A stretch of DNA of 64,000 bases. Source: an uncultured Propionibacteriaceae bacterium (GTDB taxonomy: Bacteria; Actinomycetota; Actinomycetes; Propionibacteriales; Propionibacteriaceae). The translations under genes and the position numbers were made by a program. The stretch spans positions 1 to 64,000 of the forward strand of contig CALLVV010000003.1 of assembly GCA_938012815.1 (NCBI GenBank). Direction: 5' to 3'. The notes beneath the pieces were generated by a model. The model did not search any database, was not told the DNA's origin, and saw only the letters and a program-made list of their open reading frames with translations. The first letter of the stretch is position 1; every line of letters begins with the position of its first letter. Shown here piece after piece: positions 9,369-19,468 of the stretch.

Positions 9369-12300
9369 TCACCTGCACCGGGCAGTGATGTCGAATCCCT
9401 CTGAGGGGACGTTGTAGTTCTCCGGGAACACCCAGTCCGAGAACTGCCTACTCGCGTTTCCGCTGGCGTCAACCGGCCCCACCTTAACCTTGGCCACGTC
9501 TTCCTCATCGGCAGGGTTGGGCAGCTCACACTTGACGCGTTCCCCGGGCTTCCAGTTCTGCAACGTCACCTTGAAGGCATTGCATCCCCGTCCCCCTCCG
9601 TCCGGGCACTCGACCGAATCGCCCTTGGACAGGGTCGCCTTGGTGTCCCCCCAGGTCGAGGCGCAGGACTCGGCGGAGTAATCGCTCCAGTCGCCGTGCT
9701 CGTTCTGTGTTCTCGCCTTCACGCAGACATTCTGCTTGCGGTCGTTCCCCTTGTCCACGGACCCGGAGAGATCGGTGGTCGTCCACGTCTCGGTGCTGGG
9801 GTTCCTACCTTCGGCATTCACCGTGCTGGCGATCTCGACCTGCTTGACCCGGGCGCCGTTGCTGGAGCCGGGCACCTGCCAGCGCAGAGTCACGTGATCC
9901 ACCCCGGCCTCGCTGTTCACCACGGGCGCCTGAGGCGGCCCGTAGGCCGTCACGGTGGCGGTCACCGTGTCCCCCTCCGATGTCTGGCCCAGCACGTTCG
10001 CCACGGCCACCAACCGCACCGTCACCGCCTGCCCCACCTGGAAGGCGGGGCTGCTGACCACCGTACTGCCGGGTTTCACCGTGCCGGAATAGCCGCCAGC
10101 ACTCCACCGGTAGGTGATCTCATCCGCCCTGACCCCGTTCCCGGAGGCCGCGCCGAAGCTGAACTCCACCTCCGACCCCTTGCCGGTCGGCCTCAAGGAG
10201 AACCCGCTCGGCGCACCCGGCGGTTGGAAGGCGCGCACGGCGTTGGAAGCCGGCGAGGTCGCGGACCACTTGCCCGATTTGTTTGTGGAGCGCACCGAGA
10301 AAGTGATGGTCTCGGTGGAGGGATCCATCGGGGTGGTGCAGCTGGTGTCCTGCTGTTCCGGGCACACTTCCTTCCCGTTCGCATCGGTCACCACGTAACG
10401 GAAGTTCGAGTCCCCGTTCGGGTTGCCGGGCGGGGACCACTTGATGTTTGCCCTGGGCTTCACCGAACTCGAACTGCTGTCCATGGTCACGGTGGGAGCA
10501 CCTTGGTTCGACGGCGCACCGGCCGGTGTCTCGGGCCGCGACTCATCGCTGGTCGGCGGGGCGAGTTGGCTGTTCTCATCGGTGAGCCGATTGTGGGCAG
10601 TGACCGTGAAGGTGTAGGCCTGCCCGTTCGTCAGGCCCGTCCATGTGAGGCTGGTGGCGGTGGTCTCCTGTTTCTGACCGCCCGGGTACATCGTGACGGT
10701 GTACCGCGTGACGGGCGACCCGCCCCCCGGGACCGTGGCGGGATCCCAAGTCAGGGCGATCTGCTGGTCCCCGAAGGCAGCGGTGGGGGCGGAGGGTTTC
10801 GACGGCAATGCGTCCACCAGGATTTCGTTACTCGGCTCGGAAAGGGCACTACGGGAGTTCAGGTCGCCCTCCGTCACATCCGCCTTGACGGTGAAGGTGT
10901 AACGGCCATTGTTCGCCAGGCCCGAGATGTCACAGGTGGTCTGGAGACCGCAGTTCTTGCTGCCCCCCTGCCAGAAGACGGTGAACCCCTTCGGAGTGGC
11001 GCCACGCCACCCGCTGTGGGTCCACGAAACACGGGCGGTCTGGGAACCTGCGTACTGCGCAGTCACGGCCGTGGGTGCCCTGGGAACGTCCTTCACGACG
11101 ACGCGGATCACTCCCGTGCGTTCCCTGGAGGGATCCTTGGTGGCGTCGGCGACCCTGAAGGTGACCAGGACATCATCGACGTTGTCGGCGCCGGTCCCGG
11201 AGTCCGTGGGGGTGACCTTTATGACGTTGCCCTCGTTGGTGACCGTGGCCGATCCGCGGACCTGCGGGCTGCCGACCAAGGTGATCTCCCCTCCCGTGTC
11301 CGCGAACGGGTTGGTGACCCACCTGGTCAGGTCGAAGGAGGTGGTGTTGCCGACCCGCCCGTCACGTTCAACGATTTCAGAGACCGACATGGGAGGCCGG
11401 GTGGAGGCGATCACGGTGACCGGAATGGTCATGTTGACCGGTTCGGTGGAGCCGTCGTGGACCTTGACGATCACGGAGCCCGTGGAGCCCACCGGGGTGC
11501 CCTTGGGCACAGACACGCTGAGTTCCTGCCCGGAAACGCTGGCCTGCACTGGTCCGTCGGTGCTCACCAAGGAGTAGGCCATGGTGTCGTTGTCGCCCGG
11601 GTTCGGATCCGAGACCATGCTGCTCAGCGAGATCTGCTGGGGCGCCTCGTCGGGGGCCACATCGAGCTGGGTTGGTCTCAGCTCCGGTGGTTGCTGGCCG
11701 TCGCCCTCGACGATGATGCTAAGGCTGAGTTTGCTCTTGAGCGCTGCCGGGTCGTTCATGGATTCGCCGTCGGTGACCTCGAAGGCCACCGTGGTCTGTC
11801 CCGAGAAGTTGCCGGCGGGGGTGAACTCGATGGTCTGGTCATCAATCACCCGAACGCCGTTGTTGCCCACCTCAGGGTTGCCCCCGGGTCCTGCCACCAC
11901 CGAGTCGACGCTGGTCAGGCGCGCCTCACGCCCGGGCCTTGTCACCACCCAGTCGGTGAACCGGATCGTCAACGGCTCCCCTGCCTTGACGCGCGCCTGC
12001 CCCCTACCCGTGTTGATCGCGGGGGGAATGGCCTCGCGCCCGGGCACTACGATGGCAGCGCGCGACGACAATCCGTCGGAGTCGGTGATGGTGTAGAGCA
12101 CGATCTGCCGGTCGTCGGCGAGGGGTACCGTGACCGTACCACCCTTGACCGTGGCCGAGGACTCGGCGGTGACCTTCAGATCGGAGACCACACCATCAGG
12201 GTCGGAGTCGTTCTCCAGCACTGGCACCTCGACCTGGTCCACTCCCACGATCGCGGATGTGGGAACCACGTCGTCATTGGCGACGGGAGCCTTCGGAGGC

Positions 12301-15300
12301 ACGTCCGAGGCGACCCGGACCGTGACGACCCCCCGGTCCGAGACACCACCACCATCGGTGATCGTGTAATACAGGTTATAGGTGCCCTCCTGGGCAGGGG
12401 TGACCACGACGATCCGCTGTCCTCTGGTCTGCGCCTTCGGATCCCAGCTGCCATCGGTGGCGGTCGCGGAACCCTTCACGAGCTGCAACTGGTCCCCGTC
12501 GGGGTCGATGTCGTTGGTCAGGGCGGGGATCTCCAACCTGGTGGACGGTCTCGCCGCGACCTCGTCGGCCACCGCCACGGGGGCCTGATTGGCAGCCGGG
12601 GGCGGTACGACGCCGACACGGATCACGCCCTCCCCCTCGGCGCCGAACCGGTCGAGCACCCGGTAGGTGAAGGTGTCGGTACCGGATGCTCCTTTCGATG
12701 CGTCGTAGACGAGGTAATTCCCCTCGACCTTCACGGCCCCGAGTTTCGGCACCTGGCTCCCGAGCCCGCCCAGGGTGACCGAGTCACCGTCGGGGTCTAT
12801 GCCGTCCAGGGAAACCGGTATCCGCACGGAGGAGCCGGCGAATGTCCTGGAGTCGATCTGTTTGGGCGCAGGTTGTTCGTTGTGTTCGTCCTTGGCCCGG
12901 ATGTTGACGGTCACCGTCGTCGATGCCGGGTTGCCCTGCGAGTCGTGGACGGTGTAGATGGCCTCCGCCGTACCGGCCTCGTCGCCTGCGCGGAACCGGA
13001 TCGCGCCGTCTGAGACGAAGAATTCGCCCAATGCCGGATCGGAACGCACGTCGAGTTCCGATGATAGCGAGACGTCCAGATCCGCCGGAGAGTAGTCGTT
13101 GCTGAGCACCGGCACCGTGACCAGGTCGCCGACCCGCACCACCGAGGTGTCGGGAACCGCGACGGGAGACTGCACCGTGGCTGGAGGTTCTTTCGGGATC
13201 ACCAGCACCTTTGCCGTCGCTGAGGCGTGCCCGTTGCTGACGGTGTAGGTGAAGCTCTGCGGCGAATCGATCCCCGCCGGGGCTGTGATCCGGAGCTGTG
13301 AGTGCTTGATCACCTCGATGCTCAGTCCGGGCGCCCCGGTCTGCGACACCCCTTGGACCGCCAACACCCCGCCCGCCGGATCGAAGTCGTTGTCAAGTGC
13401 ATCGATCGTCAGGGAACCGTTCGCGGGCAGCAGTCCGAGATCATTCTCGGGCACCGGTTGGAGTCCCGAAGAGTTCGGATCGATCACGTCGACCCGGATG
13501 CGCCCTTTCGCGTTGTTGGGACCGTCCGTGATTCCGTAGAACAATGTGTAGTTGCCAGCCTTCGAAGCTGTGAACCGGATCGTCCCCGTCTGATAGTCGG
13601 GTTTGAGTTCCACCCCATCGGGAGCTGCGGACACCTCCACGAGTTTCAGGGCATCGGAATCGGGATCCGTGTCATTGCTGCGTGGATCGAGGGTGATGGC
13701 GTGCCCGACGGTTGCCACGTAGTGGTCGTTGTTAGCCACGGGTGGGGAATTCGTGGAACCCGGCGACACCTGGGCCGTCAGCTCCCCGGAGGTCGCGTCC
13801 CTGCCGTCGGAGACGGTCAGGTTCACCGAACGCCGTCCCGGGCCTCCCCGGCCCAGGTCCTTCACGGAGACATACCCGTCGGGACGCCATGTCATCTCCA
13901 GGCTGTCGTCCTCGACGGCGGCCTGTTGAAGATAGATGGGATCGCCATCAGGATCCACCCAGTCCGCGAGCACCGAGTATCCCGAGGAGGCCCGTTCGCT
14001 GAGGTCGACCTGGCTGTCACGAATCTTGTGGGGGGCGGAGTTCTCGTTCTCGGCGCGGATGGTGACCGTGACGGTGGCGACGTTCGAGACGTCCACACCG
14101 TCGAAGGCCTGATAGGTGAAGGTGATCGGTCCCTTGGCATCCGCGGCCACCTCGATGCGGAGCGCACGACCTTCCTTGGCCGGGGAGATCCTCACCCCGG
14201 CGGGGACGTCACGGATTATCGCGGTCAACACGTCACCGTCGAGGTCGATGTCGTTGCTCAGGACGGGAAGTACCGTGGCGGTCCCTGGTCGCGCCCCCAG
14301 TTCGTCGTCAACGGCCTGCGGCGGGTGCTGTTCCTCGGAGAACTCCTGGGTCTGGGACTTGTCGGTCTCCTCGGATTTCTTGTCCTGCTTGTCATCCACC
14401 AGCTGGGACTCGACCTGCTCCCAGTTGTTCACCTTGGCCATCTGTTTCAAGGGCAGGAAAACGTCACCCGTGACCTCGTCGTTTATGACGATCACCTTCC
14501 GGTTGGTACGGAAGACCGGCTGTTTGGCGGCGGCGAGCGCGGGATACTGAGCCCGTTCGTAATCCTCTCCCCCACAGTCGCGGACGTAGTAGCCAGATTC
14601 CACCCACAATGCATAGGTGCATCCCTCCAGCTGTACGGGCGCAGTTGGCTTGCCGTTCGGGATGCTCTCCCGGGCCACCTTCCCCGAGGAGATGTCCACC
14701 TTGAGCAGCTCTGACGAGGTGGCGACAACGACGGTCCCGGAAGGTCCCGACGGTTGCTGCAGAATCCCGCCCGCGAAGCCATCATCCGTCACAGGGTGTC
14801 CGTCGACGGTCAAGGTGGTGCCGTCCAACACCACCATCCTGCCGCCCACCACCGTCAACTGGGCGGAGTCCGAGAGCCTTCCCTCCAGTTTTCTCCCCTG
14901 GTCCCGGGTCACCGCCTCGGATCCTGCTCCGGTGACGGTGTAGAGCTGTCCGTCAGCAGTCAACACATACCCGGTGCCGTCGGTGCCGACGGTGATCCTG
15001 GGCGTGTCCAAATCTTTCAAGAGCGGATCCGCGGTGAGACTGAAGCTGGCCGCCCCCCGGCTGTCGGTGGCCCAGACCCGTCCCTCGCCCTGATCCGCGA
15101 AGAGAACCTCGTTGCCGCCGTGCGCCGTCAATACACCTGACACCCCGGCCTCGCCCAGGAAGGTGAGGGAGGCCACGTCCACGGGCTGGACGGTGTCCGA
15201 ACTGCGCACCAGCACGTTGCCTGCCGACTGGGTGACGTCGAAGGAACTACTGGGAGGACGGAGTGCACCGTCTATGGTCTGGGATTCATGATTGAGGTGC

Positions 15301-15461
15301 CCCATCAGCCGTTTGGCCTGATTGGTCACCCAGACGCCTCCGTCGTTCAGTTCGACGTCGGCGGCCGGAACCCCCCGGTGAATCAGCGCGAGGATTCCGA
15401 GTGAGAGCGCAACAAGACCAACCAGAGCGGTCTCGACGCGTCTGCGCGTGACCAAGGCCAT
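9369..15461 (-). CDS. Giant membrane-anchored Ig-like / fibronectin type III surface protein
   Basis: A 2030-residue protein starting with a short basic tail and one signal-anchor helix (VGLVALSLGILALIH). Residues ~40-350 look like a beta-propeller-like sensor region. About 390-1440 hold tandem Ig-like/cadherin-like domains marked by repeated LxNDxDPDGDxL calcium-type motifs (for example VLSNDIDLDGDVLT, LTNDIDPDGDQL). Roughly 1440-1900 hold several FN3 domains with repeated YTFTVxA strands. It ends in a Cys-containing domain without a sorting signal. It is the first gene of the FHA/kinase operon, 35 bp before moxR. It probably spans the cell wall as a structural or adhesive rod; no enzymatic motif is visible. 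ATG at 15461 follows a GAGGG site. Confidence 0.85.
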   Translation of the reverse strand: MALVTRRRVETALVGLVALSLGILALIHRGVPAADVELNDGGVWVTNQAKRLMGHLNHESQTIDGALRPPSSSFDVTQSAGNVLVRSSDTVQPVDVASLTFLGEAGVSGVLTAHGGNEVLFADQGEGRVWATDSRGAASFSLTADPLLKDLDTPRITVGTDGTGYVLTADGQLYTVTGAGSEAVTRDQGRKLEGRLSDSAQLTVVGGRMVVLDGTTLTVDGHPVTDDGFAGGILQQPSGPSGTVVVATSSELLKVDISSGKVARESIPNGKPTAPVQLEGCTYALWVESGYYVRDCGGEDYERAQYPALAAAKQPVFRTNRKVIVINDEVTGDVFLPLKQMAKVNNWEQVESQLVDDKQDKKSEETDKSQTQEFSEEQHPPQAVDDELGARPGTATVLPVLSNDIDLDGDVLTAIIRDVPAGVRISPAKEGRALRIEVAADAKGPITFTYQAFDGVDVSNVATVTVTIRAENENSAPHKIRDSQVDLSERASSGYSVLADWVDPDGDPIYLQQAAVEDDSLEMTWRPDGYVSVKDLGRGGPGRRSVNLTVSDGRDATSGELTAQVSPGSTNSPPVANNDHYVATVGHAITLDPRSNDTDPDSDALKLVEVSAAPDGVELKPDYQTGTIRFTASKAGNYTLFYGITDGPNNAKGRIRVDVIDPNSSGLQPVPENDLGLLPANGSLTIDALDNDFDPAGGVLAVQGVSQTGAPGLSIEVIKHSQLRITAPAGIDSPQSFTYTVSNGHASATAKVLVIPKEPPATVQSPVAVPDTSVVRVGDLVTVPVLSNDYSPADLDVSLSSELDVRSDPALGEFFVSDGAIRFRAGDEAGTAEAIYTVHDSQGNPASTTVTVNIRAKDEHNEQPAPKQIDSRTFAGSSVRIPVSLDGIDPDGDSVTLGGLGSQVPKLGAVKVEGNYLVYDASKGASGTDTFTYRVLDRFGAEGEGVIRVGVVPPPAANQAPVAVADEVAARPSTRLEIPALTNDIDPDGDQLQLVKGSATATDGSWDPKAQTRGQRIVVVTPAQEGTYNLYYTITDGGGVSDRGVVTVRVASDVPPKAPVANDDVVPTSAIVGVDQVEVPVLENDSDPDGVVSDLKVTAESSATVKGGTVTVPLADDRQIVLYTITDSDGLSSRAAIVVPGREAIPPAINTGRGQARVKAGEPLTIRFTDWVVTRPGREARLTSVDSVVAGPGGNPEVGNNGVRVIDDQTIEFTPAGNFSGQTTVAFEVTDGESMNDPAALKSKLSLSIIVEGDGQQPPELRPTQLDVAPDEAPQQISLSSMVSDPNPGDNDTMAYSLVSTDGPVQASVSGQELSVSVPKGTPVGSTGSVIVKVHDGSTEPVNMTIPVTVIASTRPPMSVSEIVERDGRVGNTTSFDLTRWVTNPFADTGGEITLVGSPQVRGSATVTNEGNVIKVTPTDSGTGADNVDDVLVTFRVADATKDPSRERTGVIRVVVKDVPRAPTAVTAQYAGSQTARVSWTHSGWRGATPKGFTVFWQGGSKNCGLQTTCDISGLANNGRYTFTVKADVTEGDLNSRSALSEPSNEILVDALPSKPSAPTAAFGDQQIALTWDPATVPGGGSPVTRYTVTMYPGGQKQETTATSLTWTGLTNGQAYTFTVTAHNRLTDENSQLAPPTSDESRPETPAGAPSNQGAPTVTMDSSSSSVKPRANIKWSPPGNPNGDSNFRYVVTDANGKEVCPEQQDTSCTTPMDPSTETITFSVRSTNKSGKWSATSPASNAVRAFQPPGAPSGFSLRPTGKGSEVEFSFGAASGNGVRADEITYRWSAGGYSGTVKPGSTVVSSPAFQVGQAVTVRLVAVANVLGQTSEGDTVTATVTAYGPPQAPVVNSEAGVDHVTLRWQVPGSSNGARVKQVEIASTVNAEGRNPSTETWTTTDLSGSVDKGNDRKQNVCVKARTQNEHGDWSDYSAESCASTWGDTKATLSKGDSVECPDGGGRGCNAFKVTLQNWKPGERVKCELPNPADEEDVAKVKVGPVDASGNASRQFSDWVFPENYNVPSEGFDITARCR

Positions 15462-15741
15462 GCATCCCTCTTCCTACGTTCTCCCCGTCAAGTCGTCAGC
15501 CCAGGCACCCCCCACCCATTAACCTTCCGGTACGTGCCCGGACTGACTGGAACATTAGGGGGTCACCCGGGCCTGTCTCCAAACCACAGGGTGTACGGAC
15601 CTGTACGAGAGTACCTCACCCAAGCATATCCCGTAGTCAGACCCATTTGCTTTTTATTCTCACGCCCACGTCAGTTCATCTGAAGAGCATGATCCGTGCA
15701 CATGGTCCTCCTTTTAGATGACACCCTTTAGGGTAGTCCAT

Positions 15742-18700
15742 ATGCTCCCTCCACTCAGCCGCGATGCCCTGACCCAGCAGATGGCGGCCGCCCGAAGCAG
15801 GATCGGGCTGTCCATCAGGCGCGCCGCAGCGATAGCCGAGGTACCCGCCTCGACCGCTCAGGGATGGCTCGAGGGTAGACATCTGCCGACTCCTTCGCTG
15901 ATGCCACAGTTCATGACCCTGTTGCGTGCCCTGCAGCTCGTCACGGTGCAGAATGAAACGGCCTGGGCGGAGGCCCTGGGCCGGATGCGCCGCTCCAGCA
16001 TCGTCGCGGAGTCCCCCTATGTCGGCCTGCGCCCCTACACGACCGCGGAGTCCGGTCTTTTCTTCGGCCGAGAACGCTCCTTGGAGGAACTCCTGGAGGC
16101 CTGCTCCCGGACCCGGCCTCCCCGGATCGTGATGGTCGTCGGGGCATCAGGGACAGGCAAATCCTCCCTCCTGGCCGCCGGGCTGATCGGTCGCGGCACG
16201 GCAGCCGACGGCCCACTGTCCCACCTGGTCCCCGTCCAGTCGACGGTGCGTGACCTGCTGAGCTGGAAAACACCCTCGGACGCGACCCTGCTGGTCGTCG
16301 ACCAGTTCGAGGAAATCCAGCAGCTCAACACCGCCGAGACCGGTAGGCTCGTGGACATCCTGTGTCGGCTGCCCGAGCACGTGACCTGCGTGATCGGGCT
16401 GAATGCGAACGCGGTGGGGAGTGTGCTCCGCCAGGAACGCCTCGCCCCGTTCCTGGCCTCCCCAGTCCTCGTGGGCCCTCTCACCACCGCTGAGTACCGG
16501 CAGATCATCGAGGTTCCGGCCCGTCACCACGGCCGTGCGGTCTCCACCGAGCTGACCCATGTGCTGATCCGCGACCTGCACCAGTACGGTTATCCCGACC
16601 CCGGTATCGTGCTGCCGTTGCTGTCAAACACCTTGAAACGTTGTTGGAACGCCGCTTCGGGGGAGACCCTCACCACCTCCGACTACCTGGCCTCGGGTGG
16701 CCTGTGGACCTCGCTCAACGACGAGGCCGAGACCGTCTGGCAGGATCTACCGGCGCAGGATCGCCCAATGGTCAGACGCCTGATGTTGTCGCTGGTGGTC
16801 GTGGACGCGAACCGGTTACTCCGGCGCTCGATTCCCTTCAGCTCGTTGTCGCCGCAGATGGTCCCGGTGGCGGAAGCCTTCATCGCGTCCCGTCTCCTGA
16901 CCCGTAGCGAGGACCACCTGACCATCACCCACGAGGCCCTCCTGACCCGCTGGCACCGACTGCGCGGTTGGGTGGAGCAGGAGGAGGCGACGCTGCTGGT
17001 GGGTCGGCGCATCCACATGGCGACGAAACTCTGGGACGAGGGCGGTCGGGCACCGGAGGGGTTGATGCCCGTGGAGGCGGAGATGTGGCAGTCCTGGGTG
17101 AAGGCCGAGGACGCCTTGGTGCTCTCAAGGAGCGAGCACGAGTTCATCAACGCTTCACTGGCCTTGGGTCGCTCCCGTGAGGAGGAACAGGAAACCCGCC
17201 TGAAACACACACGCAGGCAACGGCGTACGGCGCTGGGGGTCGCGACGATCGCCGTCGTGCTGGCGGTCGTGGCGGCCTTCCTGGGCATACACTCTGCGGG
17301 CCTGGCCCAGCAGGCCCACACCGCAACCCGCGCCGCCCGGGCCCAGCAGCTGGCCCTGGTCTCGGACCAGATCCGCAACACCGATCCGAACGAGGCCGCG
17401 CAGCTCGCCGTCGCCGCCCACCGGTTGGAGGAGAATCCCCGTACCCGTTCCTCCGTCATCGAATCCGCCGGGGGAACGGCATCGCTGCGGATCAACGGCA
17501 TTGCGGGAAACACCGCGGTGGCCGTCGCGCCGGGAAGCGACATGATTCTGCGGGGCGACAGCCAGGGCAACCTCGCCGTCTGGCGCGACGGGAACCTGAA
17601 ATCGGAACCCGATCTCGTCGAGACCGACGGCGGGCAGCTGTTCGCGATGCGACCGGTCCTGCGCGATGGGCGGTACCTCGTGATAGTCGCAGGGCAGAGG
17701 ACGGCATCGGTCTGGGACCTGACGACCTCCGCCCGCAAATTGGGTGAGTGGGCGTCCGCGGGGGTCACCTCCTACAGTGCCGCCTGGCAAGGAACGGTGG
17801 CCCTGATCGGGAATCTCCACGGTGAGGTGCAGCGCATCGACCTCGCGAACCCGGAGCGCCCCGAGGTGCGTGCCCCTCTGCCGACTGGCGAGGGTGTCGC
17901 GGTGACGGCGCTCGCCGCGACACCCGATCTCGTCGTGGCGAGCGCCTCCCGCGACCGGCTCGCCCTGTTCGACTCGACGGGAACCGCCCTGCCGGATTTC
18001 CAGGTGCCCGGGCAGGTGATGTCCTTGGACGTCTCGGAGGACGGCAAGGAGATCCTGGCGGGCAGCAGCGCTTCGAAGGCCCTGCTGCTCGAGGTCTCCG
18101 GCACCGCGCTGCGCACCAGCCAGGAGTTCCTCATGAAATCGGGAGTGCACGCAGTCAGGCATCTGGGCGACCAGGTGGCACTGGGCGGTTCCCAGGGTGA
18201 GGTCGTGATCGCTGACAGAACGGGCGAGGTCACCGAGCGACTTCCCCTACGCAGCGTCGTGACGAGCATCTCCCGGGGTTCCGCCGGACTCCTGACCGGA
18301 ACCGCGGAGGGGACCCTCTCCCTGTGGCCGCCGCTGCCCACCCTGCTGCGCACGAACGGCGTCAAGATCCACGACATCAGGCGGATGGGCGGAAAAACCA
18401 TCATCACGACCGCGGATGGGCCGCGTGTCCTGAACTCCACCGTCCCTGGTTCCCCGGAACTGACGGTGCCCACCAGCCCCGGCGGGGATGGATACCTGCC
18501 CCACGTGACCTCCGATGTCACCGGCAGCACCCTGGCGACGCAGTCGCGCGATGGCAAGGTGGTGCTGCTCCGGTTGGCCGGCAGCGGATACGAGACAGAA
18601 CAGGTCATCGACGAAACCACCACGGTAGTGGACCTGGTGCTCTCCCCCGACGGCAGGCGACTGGCCATTGGGCACAGGAGTCAGGTCGGCTACGACATCT

Positions 18701-19338
18701 ACCAGCGAAGAGAAGCGGGGTGGGAACCCACCGGAACCCTCCACGCCTGGCCGGGTGGACTGGCCTTCAATTCCGATGGCACACTCGTGGCCGCGATGAG
18801 CGCCGACGGCACAGGCTACTTGGTGGCGGCCGTCACCGATTCCGGCCCGGAACCCCTGGCGGAGGCGGGGCTGCCCGACCAGGTGGTTCCCAGCGCCTTC
18901 GACTTTTCCCCCTCGGGTCTTCTGGCAGTAGGCGCTTTGAACGGCGGGGTGTCGATCATTGATCTGAACGATCCGACCAAACCGCATGCCACGGCCCAGG
19001 TCTTCGACGCCCACGCCTCCTTGGAGCGGCTGAGATTCAGCCTGGACGGAAACCACCTGTTGGCCACCAGCGTCGAGGGGGACCTGTGGGTCTGGGAACG
19101 GGCGGAAGAAACCCCTGCGCTGAGTCTGCGCATCAAACACCCCACAGCCTCGATCGTGGGAGCCGACCTGGTCGATGACCAACTCCTGCTGGCCCTCTCC
19201 GACAACACGGCCGCGGCCTGGCCGGGCAATGCCACGGCGGCTGCCGCCGACCTGTGTTCCCGCCTGGGGGATCCCCTGACCAGCCAGGAATGGACCCAGC
19301 TGGCATCCGGTGTTCCCTTCATGGACGGCTGTTCCTGA
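15742..19338 (+). CDS. HTH - STAND ATPase - transmembrane - WD40 repeat protein
   Basis: About 1198 residues. An XRE-like helix-turn-helix covers about residues 5-60 (IRRAAAIAEVPASTAQGWLEG). A STAND-type NTPase starts at SPYVGLRPYTTAESGLFFGRE, with Walker A GASGTGKSS near 134-142 and Walker B LLVVDQFEEI. A transmembrane helix lies near 500-520, after a basic run. The remainder is a seven- to fourteen-bladed WD40-like propeller (for example LVLSPDGRRLAIGH, LRFSLDGNHLLATS). Such proteins are signal-sensing switches, some in defence or regulation. ATG 15742 has a weak AGGG site 8 bases upstream; an ATG at 15718 has none. It is divergent from the giant surface gene. Confidence 0.82.
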   Translation: MLPPLSRDALTQQMAAARSRIGLSIRRAAAIAEVPASTAQGWLEGRHLPTPSLMPQFMTLLRALQLVTVQNETAWAEALGRMRRSSIVAESPYVGLRPYTTAESGLFFGRERSLEELLEACSRTRPPRIVMVVGASGTGKSSLLAAGLIGRGTAADGPLSHLVPVQSTVRDLLSWKTPSDATLLVVDQFEEIQQLNTAETGRLVDILCRLPEHVTCVIGLNANAVGSVLRQERLAPFLASPVLVGPLTTAEYRQIIEVPARHHGRAVSTELTHVLIRDLHQYGYPDPGIVLPLLSNTLKRCWNAASGETLTTSDYLASGGLWTSLNDEAETVWQDLPAQDRPMVRRLMLSLVVVDANRLLRRSIPFSSLSPQMVPVAEAFIASRLLTRSEDHLTITHEALLTRWHRLRGWVEQEEATLLVGRRIHMATKLWDEGGRAPEGLMPVEAEMWQSWVKAEDALVLSRSEHEFINASLALGRSREEEQETRLKHTRRQRRTALGVATIAVVLAVVAAFLGIHSAGLAQQAHTATRAARAQQLALVSDQIRNTDPNEAAQLAVAAHRLEENPRTRSSVIESAGGTASLRINGIAGNTAVAVAPGSDMILRGDSQGNLAVWRDGNLKSEPDLVETDGGQLFAMRPVLRDGRYLVIVAGQRTASVWDLTTSARKLGEWASAGVTSYSAAWQGTVALIGNLHGEVQRIDLANPERPEVRAPLPTGEGVAVTALAATPDLVVASASRDRLALFDSTGTALPDFQVPGQVMSLDVSEDGKEILAGSSASKALLLEVSGTALRTSQEFLMKSGVHAVRHLGDQVALGGSQGEVVIADRTGEVTERLPLRSVVTSISRGSAGLLTGTAEGTLSLWPPLPTLLRTNGVKIHDIRRMGGKTIITTADGPRVLNSTVPGSPELTVPTSPGGDGYLPHVTSDVTGSTLATQSRDGKVVLLRLAGSGYETEQVIDETTTVVDLVLSPDGRRLAIGHRSQVGYDIYQRREAGWEPTGTLHAWPGGLAFNSDGTLVAAMSADGTGYLVAAVTDSGPEPLAEAGLPDQVVPSAFDFSPSGLLAVGALNGGVSIIDLNDPTKPHATAQVFDAHASLERLRFSLDGNHLLATSVEGDLWVWERAEETPALSLRIKHPTASIVGADLVDDQLLLALSDNTAAAWPGNATAAAADLCSRLGDPLTSQEWTQLASGVPFMDGCS

Positions 19339-19468
19339 CGGCGGTGTCATGAAGTCCTAGCAACAGTTTCAGCCTATCGCTGGGCCGGCCAACGACAAAG
19401 AACGGCGTGACCAGAACCACCATGATGGCTGACCTGCCGGGTGGCACAACAGGGCCTAGGATCACTGG

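Noticed and set aside
9696..13013. Very long open frame on the plus strand (1105 codons)
   Set aside because: It is antisense to the giant Ig/FN3 gene. The translation is low-complexity (His, Gly, Arg-rich) with no domain; high-GC codon structure commonly opens such shadow frames.
15723..15734. ACCCT-TT-AGGGT inverted repeat as an operator for the HTH-STAND gene
   Set aside because: A 5-bp arm repeat with TT spacer is expected by chance, and there is no second copy or promoter match.
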